NCBI GenBank assembly: GCA_022579005.1
Contig: MU401463.1
Location: 124,001-188,000 of the forward strand
Direction of reading: 5' to 3'
Source: Poronia punctata
Lineage: Eukaryota > Ascomycota > Sordariomycetes > Xylariales > Xylariaceae
DNA length: 64,000 nucleotides
The notes beneath the pieces are model-generated. The model saw nothing but the letters and a program-made list of their open reading frames with translations. It did not search any database and was not told the DNA's origin. Of this stretch, positions 22,776-35,018 are shown one piece after another (position 1 is the first letter of the stretch; each line of letters begins with the position of its first letter). The translations under genes and the position numbers were made by a program.

Positions 22776-23919
22776 CTACGCGAATATGGGGAAGCCCAGG
22801 CTGTTGGAATTGTTGAAACGCAGCCCTTTATCTAACGCCGAGATCTGCTTAATATCCTCGTCGTCGAGGTTGAACGAGGTCGACTCCAGGTTTTCCTTCA
22901 GTCTGTTGACACTGTTCGACTTGGGGATGACGATGACGTTGCGCTGCGTGCACCAGCGAAGCAGCACCTGGCCAGGCGACTTGCCATGCTTCTTGGCAAT
23001 GTTCTTGATAATGTCAACCTCAAAGAGCGATTGCGTCTTCAAAGCGCCTTGGTGGTTCATCTCGAGGAAACTCTGCGGGCCGAAGGTCGAATAGCCCGTA
23101 ACGGCTATGTTGTTATCCTGGGCCAGCTTGATGAGGTCCGGTTGAACCAAGTACGGGTGGTGCTCGATTTGCAGAACCGATGGGGGGATTTTAGCATACG
23201 AAAGAACATCGTAGACCAGCTGAGCCTGAAAGTTGGAAACGCCAATGCTTTTGACGAACCCGTTGGGGTTCTCAGGCGTCTGGACCAACTCCTCGAGGGC
23301 CTTCCATGTCTCGGAGATAGGGACCTTGGCGAGGGGAGTCACCTTGGTTTGCTCCTTATCTGTCCAAAAGCACGGCCAGCGAAGCTCCTCGAAAGGAATG
23401 AATTCGAGCGAGATGGGGAAGTGAATCAGGAACAGATCGAGGTATCCGAGACCCCAAGCCTCGTTCTCGAGCTTCGCCTGCTCCAGGGCGTGCTCGCGCT
23501 TGTGGTAGTTGTTCCATAGTTTGGAAGTGATAAAGAGGTCCTCCCGCTTGACAATTCCTTCCTTGATAGCTCGGCGGACACCCTCACCCGCTTCTGCGCT
23601 GTTGGTATAGTCCCAGGCGCCGTCGATGTAGCGATAACCAAGCTTGATGGCTTGGTATACTGCGTTCCCCAAGCGTCAGTGCGTGTCCCGCTTCCAGCTG
23701 ACAACGACTAGTCGACATGATGCCAAACTCTACGCATATCTTTTGAACATGGACATACCTTGTTCAGCACAGGTCTCTCGAGGTACTTTCCAGATACCAA
23801 AGCCGACCAGCGGCATGGACTAGTGCTATCATCAGCTACATTTCCCCTAGGTATCACAGAGTTAGAAAAGGACATACATATCCAGAAGCCAACTTCAGGG
23901 AAGGAACTTGTTCCGCCAT
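22776..23919 (-). CDS. xyl1: D-xylose reductase-type aldo-keto reductase
   Basis: Three exons: 23919-23878, 23819-23759, 23659-22776; GT-AG introns with matching phases; 328 aa. The spliced N-terminus (PSLKLASGYSMPLVGFGIWK) is typical of fungal xylose reductases. The AKR tetrad falls at the canonical numbers Asp47, Tyr52, Lys81 and His114, which supports the exon model. The cofactor loop IPKSNSVNRLKEN is intact, and the C-terminus FPIFA fits the family. The enzyme reduces D-xylose to xylitol with NAD(P)H in the cytosol, the first step of fungal pentose catabolism. Related AKRs reduce L-arabinose or other aldehydes, so substrate preference is inferred. The first two coding exons are only 42 and 61 bp. 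Confidence 0.93.
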
Positions 23920-24915
23920 CGGTACGTTTTGAACAGGAAGCTGGTATGATGTGAGGTTTACTTAAAATTGCAGATTACGAGACGAGGAATTGATTTTCAG
24001 TAGTAGGAAACTTCCAACCATTTATACATTCCCGTGCCAACATTCTTCCGCTACTTATGTAAGGACCTCTCGTCGTTGTGTCTCGTTCTCATCATTATAC
24101 TATAGGTTATGCATCGGCCCGTTTCACCTTAAAGCGGGACATGAGGGGTCAGTAGTCGGTTTGAAAACCTGGTCAACAATACAGGCTTAGGCTGTGCCTT
24201 GCCATGACGCGAGCGGAAAAAATATTGTCAAATATTTTGGCGTCGTGCTTGTGTCCACATCCGGAATAGGTAGGTATAGGAGTTTGATGTGGTGCATGCC
24301 GAGAGTAGCCACATCACGACACCAGTGGCATGTTACAACATTTTTCAGTTGTGAGTAAGCATGTAGCGTGCAGGAAAGTATTTTCTCTTTTTCTTCTCGG
24401 CCAGACAGCATGGAAATCGGTTAGGAAGGTAACCTTAATGAGTTAGTATGGAATACCTGCAGCCGGTGATCAGATACACCCGGCGTGGGGGAAGAGTGTG
24501 TATGTGTCTGGATAGTTCTGAGGGATTGGTAACTTTGAAGCACATCAACATGTCATCTGGATGATGTAGTTCGCTCTGCAAGTAGTAGAAGATACATACA
24601 AACATGGATGATTACTTGGAGAGGCTCATATCTCGATATCTTAGTTCGTGATTAAAGGATGGGACAAATGATGAAGAATGATCAACCTATCCCGATCCAA
24701 AGGAGCTACCCTAAAGTGAACCCCTCCAATGTTCTTATTACCCCTCCATCTCCACACCAAACTTAAATTGGTGGGGGTATAAGGTAGAAAAAGTACATTG
24801 GTACCTGTCTAATTGGAGTCGCGTCTCTTCCCATCGCAAGCGCGTCTCATCAACTGGAGATTCTCGACAGAAATGACGTGAACACCTTATTGACTTTCTT
24901 CCCCATTGAACTACC
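23920..24915. other. Divergent promoter region, AKR / PSF2
   Basis: About 1 kb between the reductase (-) and PSF2 (+) start codons. No gene was found. I did not see an unmistakable XlnR or CreA cluster, so carbon regulation cannot be claimed from sequence. Confidence 0.4.
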
Positions 24916-25838
24916 ATGGCCTTACCATTACCATCGGGCCTTGTGCCCACCGAAGTGGCATTTCTCTGCGAGATGGAAATGATCACTATAGTCCCGCGAC
25001 AAAGACTAGAACCAATACCACTGCTCAGTGTAAGAGAACCGAATAATACTATTTGATATGATATTTACCCCACCACCCCGCCATACCTTATTTCCTTCCA
25101 CCATACTATCTATACCTACACCTAAGATTCGTCATCTGAGCGCGGAATCGAAAGCCACGGATCTATTACGAAAACTGGCTCTAATTCATAACCACACAGG
25201 GAAAAACCCCCGTCCTCCGCCCCCCTCACCGCGCCGAACTCCCTCTCTGGCTCGCCCTCCTACTAAAGAAACAACGGCGCGCAAACATCGTGCCACCCCC
25301 CTGGCTTCTCCCCGCCTCGCTGGCAGAGATCATCCACCTAGAGACAAACGTCGACCCGGAGGCGTTTAGTCCGCCGCCACCGACGCCCATGCGCTCCGAC
25401 GGTCGTGGGAGAGCTAGACGGTACGGAGATAATGAAGAGTTGATGCTCGCTCCGCCTTTCCTGCCCAGTTGTACGCAGAACGCGCCCTCGGGATACTTGC
25501 CGTATCACTGGCTCGAGATGGCCGAGACGCTTCTCGCGCACGCGGCGGACGATGTGCCGAATGCGCCGGAGGTGAGGGCGTTATTGCGGGATTTGCAGGA
25601 GGTGAGGGCTGCGAAGATGCGGGCTAGTACGAGGCATTTGGATGGGGGCGGGGGTGGCGTGTTGAATCTGAGAGGGGTGGGGGCTATGGAGTTGGCGGAG
25701 AGTAGAGGGTTTGTGTTGAGTGTTGTTGATGGGGTGAGGAAGTTGGGGGCGAGTATTGAGGCTAGCAGACGGGAGGAGGAAGAGGCGAGGGGTGGTGCGG
25801 ATGGGGAGGGGGAGAGTGATGATGAGATGGAATTTTGA
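24916..25838 (+). CDS. PSF2: GINS complex subunit Psf2
   Basis: Exons 24916-25029 and 25200-25838, with a 170-nt GT-AG phase-0 intron; 250 aa. The first exon encodes the conserved N-terminus ([20 protein letters not shown]). The second carries [19 protein letters not shown], then [36 protein letters not shown] and [13 protein letters not shown], followed by the [15 protein letters not shown] helix. These are the A and B domains of Psf2. GINS, with Cdc45 and Mcm2-7, forms the replicative CMG helicase. The fungal-type loop (about residues 95-125, Pro/Arg-rich) and the acidic, Glu-rich C-terminus are probably disordered. Recognition is strong across the whole length. Confidence 0.95.
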
Positions 25839-26168
25839 GATTGGGGTTGGTTGGGGTGCTTGTATATACTATGTTTGTCGGCGGATGGGTGGGATTATGG
25901 GGTGTTCCTGAGTTGTTTGAATATAAAATACCCTTACGCATTAAAAGACGAAATAAAGGATGTTGGGAGTCTGACAAGGCACGATCTATAGTACGAGTTC
26001 TGACGAATATATTCCGTGGAACTTTACCTCATCTGTTTGCCTTTTCTTACAATATACCTAACCTACTGTAATGCCGAAAAACAACCACCCATCTCCCATA
26101 CCTACAAACATAAGAAATAGCAAAGCGATCCCAAAGATGACATATCTCTTTTTATTTTCCATCCTTTC
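25839..26168. other. PSF2 3' region
   Basis: Short AT-rich spacer after PSF2. Nothing was recognised in it. Confidence 0.4.
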
Positions 26169-26501
26169 CTACAACCCATAAATTACACCTCTAACCGAAC
26201 AACATCTCTTCTTCGACCCATCAACCCCAAGCTTCGCCACAATCTCGGCAAAAGTCTCCTTCGGCACACACGAACCCACACACCTCACTTGCTCACTGAG
26301 ATAATAATCAGAGAGACGACCAACACCACCTATACAAGCATCTATCATAAGTCTCAGAGCGAGGACGAAAAATAAAAATAAAAACCAGTGATATATCTCT
26401 TTACGGAGGGAATATGGTCTTGGTTTTAGTTTTAGTTTCGATAGGGGGTTTCTGAATTTTGGAAGGGGTGTATTGAGCCAGATTTTTATGTTGTTGGTCA
26501 T
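26169..26501 (-). CDS. Possible small membrane protein, uncertain
   Basis: A 110-aa open frame. It has a basic N-terminal 35 residues, one strong hydrophobic helix (WFLFLFFVLALRLMIDACIGG) and a Cys-containing tail (VRCVGSCVPKETFAEIVAKLG). The second half has coding-like base composition; the first half is A-rich. No family was recognised. It may be a genuine short gene or chance. It lies between the 3' ends of PSF2 and the SNF2 gene. Confidence 0.3.
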   Translation of the reverse strand: MTNNIKIWLNTPLPKFRNPLSKLKLKPRPYSLRKEIYHWFLFLFFVLALRLMIDACIGGVGRLSDYYLSEQVRCVGSCVPKETFAEIVAKLGVDGSKKRCCSVRGVIYGL

Positions 26502-27143
26502 TGTAGACTAGAGGAGGCTGGTTGTTCAGGACAGACGCTTTAGTTGGCGATGATTTCGGTTTGAGCTCCTCGGGTTGCTTGTGCTTTTGCTTTGTAACGT
26601 TGCTGGTGTATAGAAATGTTGTCGTTTTCTCGTATTTTGTCTTTTCAAAGTTGAGTGCGTCTACATCTTCATTCTAGAAGATGGCAGAAGGGCAGGTACC
26701 CGGGTTATAAGACATTGTAGTCGTACAAAGCAGAAATGTTTACACGCTTCTTTCAATGCCGTCCTTTTGTTCCATACTAATGCTAATAAAGGATTCTCAA
26801 CAAGGCAGACAAGACCCCGGGACAGAATTAATTGTAAACACATCTTTGTGTGTAGAGTACCTAAACTACCTTATCTTTAGTCTTTCAAACACCTGTGCTC
26901 GGCAAATGACAAAGCTCCGGCAGGGAAATGGTCGAGTAGGCACAAGGAACAACCAGCACCCCTGGCAACAAACATTAAATGTAGATACAGACAATACCCT
27001 TGTAGCTGCCTGTCTAGCCCCGCATGAATAGTTCGTTTCGGTAAAAGCTCTCACAGATAGTATAATCATCATGAGCTCAAACACCTTGTAGCCGCGTGTG
27101 CTGCTCTTCTAAAGCCAAACCAAAAACGCCGTTCATCATATGC
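26502..27143. other. Intergenic, no gene seen
   Basis: Spacer between the doubtful small frame and the 3' end of the SNF2 remodeller. No coding, RNA or repeat signal was recognised. Confidence 0.4.
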
Positions 27144-30064
27144 TCATGAAGTGGTCACTTTCGTGATTCCATCTGTACCAGTCTCAACAACAGTGAAGCC
27201 GGCGGTATTACCAGCTCCAGCAGCAGCTCTGTCGAAGGCCGCGTCACTCCTGATAGGACATTGTTAGCTGGATTTCTGACACAAGGACGAAGGGAAAAAT
27301 AAAAATGCCGTACCGGTCACACAAGATCTCTATATCCTCATCACTTAGGACTTTGTCTCCTCCACTGTGCTGATAGATCTCTCCATCCTTTAGTAAGAGA
27401 GACCGGAGAGTCTCCTTGTCGATGTCTTCACTCGAATCTAGCTTCTGGGCCATGTTCTTGAAACCGCCCTTCTTGATAACAAGTTTCTCCAGCCGCCGTT
27501 TTGCATCAGCACTGAGGAGAAGCTCTTCCTCGACTGTACCCTTAGTTGCGAACCGATAGACAACGACAGGTCTTGTCTGGCCGATGCGATGGCAGCGGTC
27601 TTGAGCTTGCAGGTCCTGCTGTGGGTTCCAATCGCTAAACAGAACATGTCAGCAAAAATGGTTGACTTCCCGCCCGATTGGTCACTTGTACGGCTTGTGG
27701 AAGACTTACGAGTCGAAAAGGATAACTGTGTCTGCGCTGGCGAGGTTGATTCCCTGACCGCCTGCTCTAGTTGACAATAGGAATATCCGGTAACCGGAAT
27801 CCTCGTTAAAGCTTTTGATCTGGGACCGGCGGTCATCTTGGGAAACACTTCCGTCAATACGGCACACGTTCCAACCACGCAGTTCCGAACAATAGTCGTG
27901 CAATATGTCAAGTTGTGTCTTGAATTGCGAGAATATCAGAACTTTATGATCCCGTTCGAACAGCGCAGGTAGTAGTCGATCAAGAAGGAGCATCTTGCCC
28001 GAGCTTGTAACAATGGTTTCGTCAATAGCCTCGTTGGTGTCAAAAGCCCATGGATTGTAGAAATTGTGAGGCGAGTTGCAGACAAGTCGTAACTGCATCA
28101 TCGGGTTGCCTAGCTTTTTATCTGCTATTTGCAATTCTGTAACATGTCAGTGATGATCTCCTGAAGGTAGAACGGTAAGAGACACGACGCACTAGCCAAG
28201 TCGAGGGTTTTAGCTCGTTGAATCTCGTCAGCATCTCGGTAGTCATCTTCGCTATCGTCTTGCTTCTCAAGCTGTCGGGCTAGCATCTCTTCAAAAGCGT
28301 CATCGTCTAGCTTGTCATCATCCACGTCGTCTGGCAACCTATAAGATACAGCGTTCTTTTTTGGACGTCCCCGGGTTCGTGTAGTCATGGAGGGAGTCGA
28401 CTGTCTACTGGATTTGGCGCTCTTCGACGCTGAAGTATCGCTCTCCGGGGATACCTTTCTTTTCGTACCAGGCTTTGACGGGGTTGACGATTTTTCTGTC
28501 GACTTGGCGGTGGACTGAGCAGCCGATTTGTTTTTCGGTCTCATCATAAGAGAAAAGGCATTACCGGCCGCCACAGGGGGCTTTTTCTCGACAGAGGAAT
28601 TAGCTGTACGAGATGATTGCCGACTCGATCGTCTCGAACTGCTCGAACTATTATTGGATTCTGCTAGTCGTTCAACGACTTTGTTTTCTAGGTAGCTCCT
28701 CGTGTCCGTCTTCCTGTCGCTGACAACATTGTACAAGTCGGTTTGTTCCTTGGTCATCGGTGCATAAAGCACATATTCGCGCTTCTTGGGCAAGTAGGCC
28801 GCAACGTCGGCCTTGATGCGACGGAGTAGCAGCGGTTGGAGGACTTTGTGGATTTTAGAGACGAGAGATTGGCTCTCCTTATCTTCGATGAACTGGGCTG
28901 CAGTTTCCTCATCTTGCAGGTCACTGAAATCGAACCAGACTTCAAATGCCTCCCAGTCGAGAAAGGTTTCGGGCATGAGGAAGTGAAGTAGAGACCAGAG
29001 CTCCTTCAGGTTGTTCTGCAATGGCGTGCCCGTGATGAGCAGACGCGTAGCGGATTTGAATTGTTGTAGTTCTCTGAATAGTTTCGCATCCGCGTTTTTC
29101 ATCCGATGACCCTCGTCCTGGTACTGAATTTAGCCCTGGCATCTTGAGACAAGAAGTGTATCACCTACCACAACAATAAAGGCCCAATCGATCTTGGAAA
29201 GGGCTGCATGGTCTCTTAGGACCATCTCGTATGAGGTGCAAACGACAGGGAATTTGGCATTCGGCTTCCCCTTCTGGTAGTGCTTCATAACCTTATCCCG
29301 GAATATCTGCTGCCGCTCCTCGATGGTTCCGTGATACAAGACAAAAGGTATCGTAGGCGTCCATTTTTGAAACTCATCTTGCCAGTTTGACAGCGTACTT
29401 AGCGGAGCGATGACGAGATGTGGGCCGTAGTACTCTTCTTGTTCCCGCAGGAGCGCCACTAGGGAAATGACTTGGATTGTTTTACCTAACAATCGTCAGC
29501 ACGGCGGCATGACCTGTCTCCCCCAAGGGCTTGCGACTCACCAAGACCCATCTCGTCTGCTAGAATGCCGCTCATTCCTTGAAGACATATCTCGTACATC
29601 CACGTGAGACCTTCCAATTGGTAATCACGCATTGTACCTCCAGACATGATCTTGGGCTGTTTCTTCAGCTCCAATCCGGCATCTGCCAGGGCTTGGTTGT
29701 CAAAGTCGCGACCGACCCGACCTAGCACCTTTGTCTTCTGCGTCAGGATGTCGCTGAATACCTTGCTCTTCCGTAGAAGCTCTTCAAGTTCCTTAGCTTT
29801 ACGAGCTTTTTCTTGCGGTGACAGTTCGACCTTCTTGCGCTTCCTACGAGCTGCTAATCTTTTCGCCTCGGCTCTTGTGTTCTCAGCTCTGGCTTTCTTC
29901 TCCTCGGTGAGCAACTGCGAGTCGGTAAACGCAGAAGTGAGCGCCATCTTGCTATGATTCTGCTCCTCAAGAGGAGGAGGTGAAGACTGAAGGCTCGATT
30001 GGGGACTAGAGCGGCGGGAGGGCGAAGTAGGAGTATCTAGGTCGGAAGATGGGCTCGAAGACAT
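27144..30064 (-). CDS. IRC5: SNF2 chromatin remodeller of the LSH/DDM1 group
   Basis: Six exons: 30064-29542, 29485-29169, 29117-28193, 28136-27710, 27634-27314, 27249-27144; all GT-AG, phases consistent; 872 aa. The order is a coiled, Lys/Arg-rich N-terminus, Snf2_N ATPase with Walker [14 protein letters not shown] (split by intron 1) and DEGH at 281-284, then [19 protein letters not shown] Ser- and acid-rich insertion follows ([14 protein letters not shown] and [11 protein letters not shown]), then Helicase_C with [24 protein letters not shown] and [10 protein letters not shown]. This matches the HELLS/DDM1/Irc5 family, called MUS-30 in Neurospora, which is linked to genome stability. The divergent neighbour is TFIIA-gamma, 712 bp away. 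The family call is firm; the cellular role is inferred from orthologues. Confidence 0.94.
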
Positions 30065-30776
30065 ATCGGGGTAGGTATGCGCAAACTAATTACTGCGGAC
30101 AAAACGGATTCCCGTTTAAGACAGATGTTGTGCTGTAAGAAATTCTAGTGTAATTGAACATTAGACAGTACAAAAGGCCGTCAAAATTTCGGCCCAAGCC
30201 ACAGTTTCAAGCAATGCCTTGGTACAGAGTCAAGGTATGGCCGAAAAAGCAAAAAAAGTGATCTCAGAGGCAACTACGATACGCAGGTACAGACACTGTA
30301 CCTTCCGGTGCGGCGTGTTACCCTTGTTTGATTCAGCAACGCGAACTACTTGCGAAGTCACGCGTTAAGTGGTCTTGGCATATACCCCAGAGCATTGCCA
30401 GGTACTTGTTAGTGTGGCCGCAAGCGGCTTTCAATGTATGTACATATACATTCTACGGGTACATATACCTGTCTGTGTGTACTTGTTTGTATCTGTCTAA
30501 CGGTAAACGGGAAGGTTTTAGGGGTCAAGTAGGTACCTAGGTACTTCTCATGCGTCTGCCTACAGCCTGCAGGTTGCCATCCCACCTTCCTGACTCAGCA
30601 ATTGACAGCGGCAACTTCCCAGGTGTCATCCAAGTTACCAACCTCCGAAACTCTTTCCGATCATTCAACAACGCGCCACATTCTAGACAAAGCCATCGTC
30701 CCTCAGAGCATACAGCCAGAACCCATCTGGCGCATCAACAAAGTGACAATAGACTAGAATTAATCGGTTGTTCAAA
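30065..30776. promoter_or_regulatory. Shared divergent promoter region, IRC5 / TOA2
   Basis: 712 bp separate the two start codons. The sequence contains GTAGGTACCTAGGTAC (30529-30544), a near-perfect palindrome built from the recurrent TAGGTA/TACCTA word. No gene was seen. Co-regulation is possible from the arrangement only. Confidence 0.4.
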
Positions 30777-31335
30777 ATGGCGACCGGAGTGCAGAACTTC
30801 TACGAGCTGTATCGCCGAAGCAGGTAACAGCGCCCGTTCTAGAAACGATGATGTTGCCTGGGAGGCCGAAGAATGACCTCAACTTTGTCTTGTTCCAGAT
30901 AGCGCATTTCGCAATTTGTGGCAAGCCTGAGACTTACTCTCTTCTGTAGTATCGGCGGTGCTTTAACCGACACTCTCGACGACCTCATTACGCAGAACAA
31001 CATCGATCCCCAGCTTGCGATGAAAGTCCTGGCCAATTTCGATCGCGCCATCACCGAAGTCCTTCAAGACAAAGTGCGATCTCGTCTGTCGTTCAAGGTA
31101 AGGCACAAAACTTTCTGCCTCGGCGTCATGCGCTGGAGTGCGGCCGGGCTGACAAGGACATGAACACTTTCCGTCTCAACAGGGCAGTCTCGATACCTAC
31201 CGTTTCTGCGACGAAGTCTGGACCTTCCAGCTGAAGAATGTGACGTTCAAGATGGAGAACGGCGGACAAGTTGTCACGGCGGACAGGGTCAAGATTGTGT
31301 CTTGCACGGCTAAGCCTCAAGGTGCTGCTGCTTAG
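30777..31335 (+). CDS. TOA2: Transcription initiation factor IIA gamma subunit
   Basis: Exons 30777-30823, 30950-31097 and 31183-31335; GT-AG introns with matching phases; 115 aa, the usual size. The spliced product starts [18 protein letters not shown] and continues [20 protein letters not shown], the N-terminal helical bundle. The C-terminal beta-barrel segment includes [20 protein letters not shown] and [23 protein letters not shown] (Toa1/Toa2) stabilises TBP on promoter DNA in the nucleus. All conserved blocks are present with no gaps. Confidence 0.96.
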
Positions 31336-31991
31336 TATTGCAGACCCCAGCTTTGAACCGACCTAAATACCTCCCACGAATGCGGCCATACCTCGTTGCA
31401 CGATGCTAGGATTGCTTGGTTTCGACGCTAATAGACGCGGCGGCGGGATGATCCCGCATTGGACGGTTTCTCCTACAGGAAGAGGTGTTGAAGCGAGTCG
31501 ACAAGGCGTTCGTTACAACGCTAGTTTACCGCGTGTCTATTATACCGCTTTCGTTTTCCCCCATGCGCGCTACCCTTGGCATTTTAGGCTGAAGGGTGGA
31601 TGATCATGCTGCAAGTGTGGGACTTCTTAGTGGACGAAAAACTACGTGATGTAGTATGCTTTGCATTTCATTTTAATTACGATAAGGTATGGAGTTTGGT
31701 GTTTGGGGGTAATCATACACTATTATTACGAGGCACCTAGATAGAGATAGGTAGCAGAATATGATTCGATACGGCTTTTTGATCTATCACACATCTCTGA
31801 TGTCGTTTATATAATGCGATGTGTATACGAAGAAGGCAGGCATAATCTGCAGTACTTGGGGGGGCATCTCGATCACTCTGATCAACTTGCGCCGAAAAAT
31901 ATGGGTGTGAACGAGGTGTCATTTACCCAACAAGGTGTTGGCAGGGGGCTACACCCCCAGGAACCTAGGTAGTCACGAAGTATGCATCCGA
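31336..31991. other. Convergent spacer TOA2 / transporter
   Basis: Between two stop codons. No gene, tRNA or repeat was recognised. Confidence 0.4.
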
Positions 31992-33519
31992 TCAAGTGTG
32001 CCGCGGCTCGTTCAAATCACCCAATAACGGCACATCCTCATCCTGTTCCTCACCATCCTCTTCATCGCTTTTCTCTTCAGGTAGCAGAGCACCGACTTGA
32101 GCTCGTGCGACCGATTCCCCTCCGTCTCGCGCTCCTTCGCATTCGCCCAACTCTAGCCGCGCACTTTCAGAATCATCAACACCCTCGTCCTTACGGCCGA
32201 TGATGACGTTCCCGGCGACGAGCAGTGCCGCGCCGAGCCACCATAGCGGTGGCAGGGACTCGGCAAAGATGATGAGGCCTAGGAGCGCAGTGATGACGAA
32301 GTTGGTGGACGTGTTCATGATCGAGACGCGCGTTGTCGACGTCCCTTTTGCTAGGGCTTGGGTGAATAAGGTCCACATCTGAGTTTGTTAGTTTATGGAT
32401 AAAAAAGGGGGGAGTTGAAAGAAAGTGAGGTATGTAAGGTACTTACCACGCCGTTGAATGCGAGATTTAAGCCGAAGAATATCTGGGGTGTGATGTTAGT
32501 ATACATATTGAGAAGCATGTTGCTTTCCTAGGCGTGCGGTTTATCCGGCCCGTGCAAATGAGTCTTTGGAGTTTGGAACCCGATAGGATGTACTCGTAGT
32601 CCAACAATCATAGCAATTTCAGATGACAGCCGAAAGGACGAGCGCCACTTACACATCTTACGATTATCTCGAGGATACGATCAAAACCCTTCAGACCTAA
32701 TACCCTGGAGATGGCTTCTGATATATGTGTTGTCAAGTCATTTGTTGTTCTGCATGTATTAGCCGATTGCCGTAGACACAATGATATGTAGGCATGAAGT
32801 CAGGTGGGAACTCAGGATATCGGGGTCATGCGCAACTTTGGTATAGCTAACAGAATGATATCGAAGGAAGGTTTAATGCCAGTGAAGATTAAGCCCAGAT
32901 GTGAGTTTGGTGGAGGGGGGGGGGGTTGATCACGGAGCTCATTCGTATATTGCATATGCACCTTGAACATGATGGTATCCAGTGACGGACTCATACATCA
33001 GAAGTTGATGCGATAGGTTCATCTTGAGAGGCCATGGGCCTTTGCATAGCAGGCAGTAGTCCCGACAACAAAGATGCCAAGGCAAGCTTCTGGGGCTGCG
33101 AAGAGAGAGAGACATATAAGCACTCACAATTTAGCAAAAACGCCATTAAAAGCAGCACAGGCACCGCTCGCGAGAGCTAGCACGATCCACTGATTCCTCG
33201 TCGTCCATGACATGTCCGTAGTCGCCGCCGCAGCCCGTTGGCTACCGGCGTCTGGCGGGCCCCGTGTCAACCCTCTTGGTACTCCCTTTACCACTTCCTC
33301 TCCCTCTACCGCTTGCGCTTCGCTCCAGGTATCATCTACCGCCTTCCCGGTAGATGTAGAAATCTCACCTCGTTTCCGCCGCGTCACCGCAGAGCTAGCA
33401 ATAGGAGAGGTAGAAGTAGAAAGAGCAGAGTTATGAGGGGATAACGTTTCTGTATCAATGGCTGTGGCGGCAAGAGGTACCGCTAGAGGTTTAGATGAGC
33501 TCGGCGTAGATCTGGGCAT
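31992..33519 (-). CDS. TMEM234/DMT-like multi-pass membrane protein
   Basis: Four exons: 33519-33128, 32749-32653, 32482-32447, 32378-31992; 303 aa. The junctions were chosen by phase and family sequence. Exon 1 ends in NGVFAKL; exon 2 encodes TTNDLTTHISEAIS and FDRILEIIVRC; the 36-bp exon 3 encodes exactly IFFGLNLAFNGV; exon 4 opens MWTLFTQALAKGTSTT and contains SIMNTSTNFVITALLG and LWWLGAALLVAGNVIIG. Together this is the small drug/metabolite transporter fold of the TMEM234-like group, with about four membrane helices. The first 110 residues are Ser/Thr-rich and cytosolic in type, and the C-terminal 60 are acidic. Substrate and membrane are unknown. The first intron contains an 11-base G run at 32915-32925. 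Confidence 0.88.
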
Positions 33520-34180
33520 CGCGCCGCTATAAACCCTGCCTTACTAAAGCAGGACAATAGAATAAAAACAGGTTTTATAGGTGACAAGGAATCACCAAAA
33601 GGGACGGTGGGTTCTTGCACAGGCGGGAAGGGCGGGTATGCTATTACGAGTCGTGTCTCAGCTTAGTTTATGTGGTTGCTTTTTAGTGACACGAGAAACG
33701 GGTTCGGTTCGGTTAAGTATGGTTGTACACAAGTCGAGATATTGCTATAAGTGAGTAAGATAGAAGTGTCAGATGGCCCTTGAGTGTGGTATCACAATAC
33801 CCGTACTCAGGTCGTAATGGGACTCTACGAGAAGATGGTGGTGATTGTATAGGCGTATGTGCTATGTAACAATGGAAGGTTCAATCTGAGATACGACTCG
33901 TCCCTGTCCGCCTTGGTTAAACAAGTAAGGGTACCTTCACAACTGCTGCCAGCCGTCATTGAGTACGAACCACCTGGGCAAAACCTCGGTGACGTTTCGG
34001 TTTATTACGAGTATCCACATTTGGCCGACCGGTGATGTCTCGCACTACAAGGAATGTCAAAGCTTTGAATATGAATATTTATTTATGACCTGATGCGCAG
34101 ATATGCAACCGTCTATTTGTACGGTGCTATCTCACTATGAATCCATCAAGGTTCTGCAATCATGGTCCGTTTCAGTACGT
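33520..34180. other. Intergenic, no gene seen
   Basis: Promoter side of the transporter and 3' side of the SDR gene. It contains GGTTCGGTTCGGTT (33704-33713 and nearby) and TACGAGTA at 34006-34013. No gene was recognised. Confidence 0.4.
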
Positions 34181-35018
34181 CTACCAGTTCATGACCTCGC
34201 CAGTGTAATTAACGAGCTTCCCGCCATGCTCTTCCTTGGTGACCTTGGATAACACCTTTAGCACGCCGTCACATGACTCGTCCAGGCTAATCATGTACTT
34301 GGACTGCGTAGCCTCGTCGAACCCAAAGTCCTTCGCACCTGCATCTCCCAGGTCGGTGTGTACCCAGCCCGGGCTAATCGCGAGCGAATTGAGCCACGGG
34401 TCCTCCATGTTGATCTTCTGGACATACCAGGCAACGGCCAATTTAGAGGGGCCGTAGGCAGCGTTGGGAAATGGCAGAGGGGAACTACAACCCTTTTCAT
34501 TAGCATCAGGGCACTCAGGTTTTGGTCTTCCCATTTTCCATAGTAGGTTAACATCGTGAAGTTACTTGCCTCATACTGCCAGCCGTACTGTTTATGTTGG
34601 CAATGATGGGCTCTCGCTTTGACTTCTTAAGCAGAGGCCGCATTGCCTGATACAACGCCACCTGGCCATAAACATTGGGCTTGAAGTGGCCCTCGATATC
34701 TTCTAGCTTGACGTCGGCTACCGTGGGCCACGTATACGATACGCCGGCATTACCTACGACGATGTCGATATGGTCTATGCCTTGGCTTTCGAGCGACTTG
34801 GCGGCGTCAAAGGCATCTTGCCAAACCGTCGCGTCGATCTTCACCAGAATTAATTTTGAGCCCTCGCCCTTGGGGAGGTTGAAGAGTTCCTTGGATGAAG
34901 GTTGGTCGGGGCGACGGTTTGCACCGATGACGGTGTGGTTTGGTAGGGTTAGGTACCGTTCGAGCAGACCTCTACCGATTCCTCGGTTTGTGCCCGTGAT
35001 TAACACAACAGTCGACAT
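34181..35018 (-). CDS. Short-chain dehydrogenase/reductase, NorA/ketoreductase-like
   Basis: Two exons: 35018-34570 and 34484-34181; 250 aa, the standard classical SDR length. The cofactor motif TGTNRGIG is at 8-15, NAG at 90-92, the catalytic Ser144 in NINSTAGS and YGPSK with Tyr160 and Lys164. The preferred intron 34485-34569 has a GC donor (AG|GCAAGT, the ideal GC-AG consensus), a GCTAATG branch-like site and a TTGTAG acceptor. A GT-AG alternative (CAA|GTAACT to AAAAG|GG) also keeps the frame and adds three residues, but its acceptor lies only about 6 nt after the branch site and lacks a pyrimidine. The oxidoreductase substrate is unknown; similarity is to the norsolorinic-acid-ketoreductase-like fungal group, recalled rather than searched. 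Confidence 0.88.
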
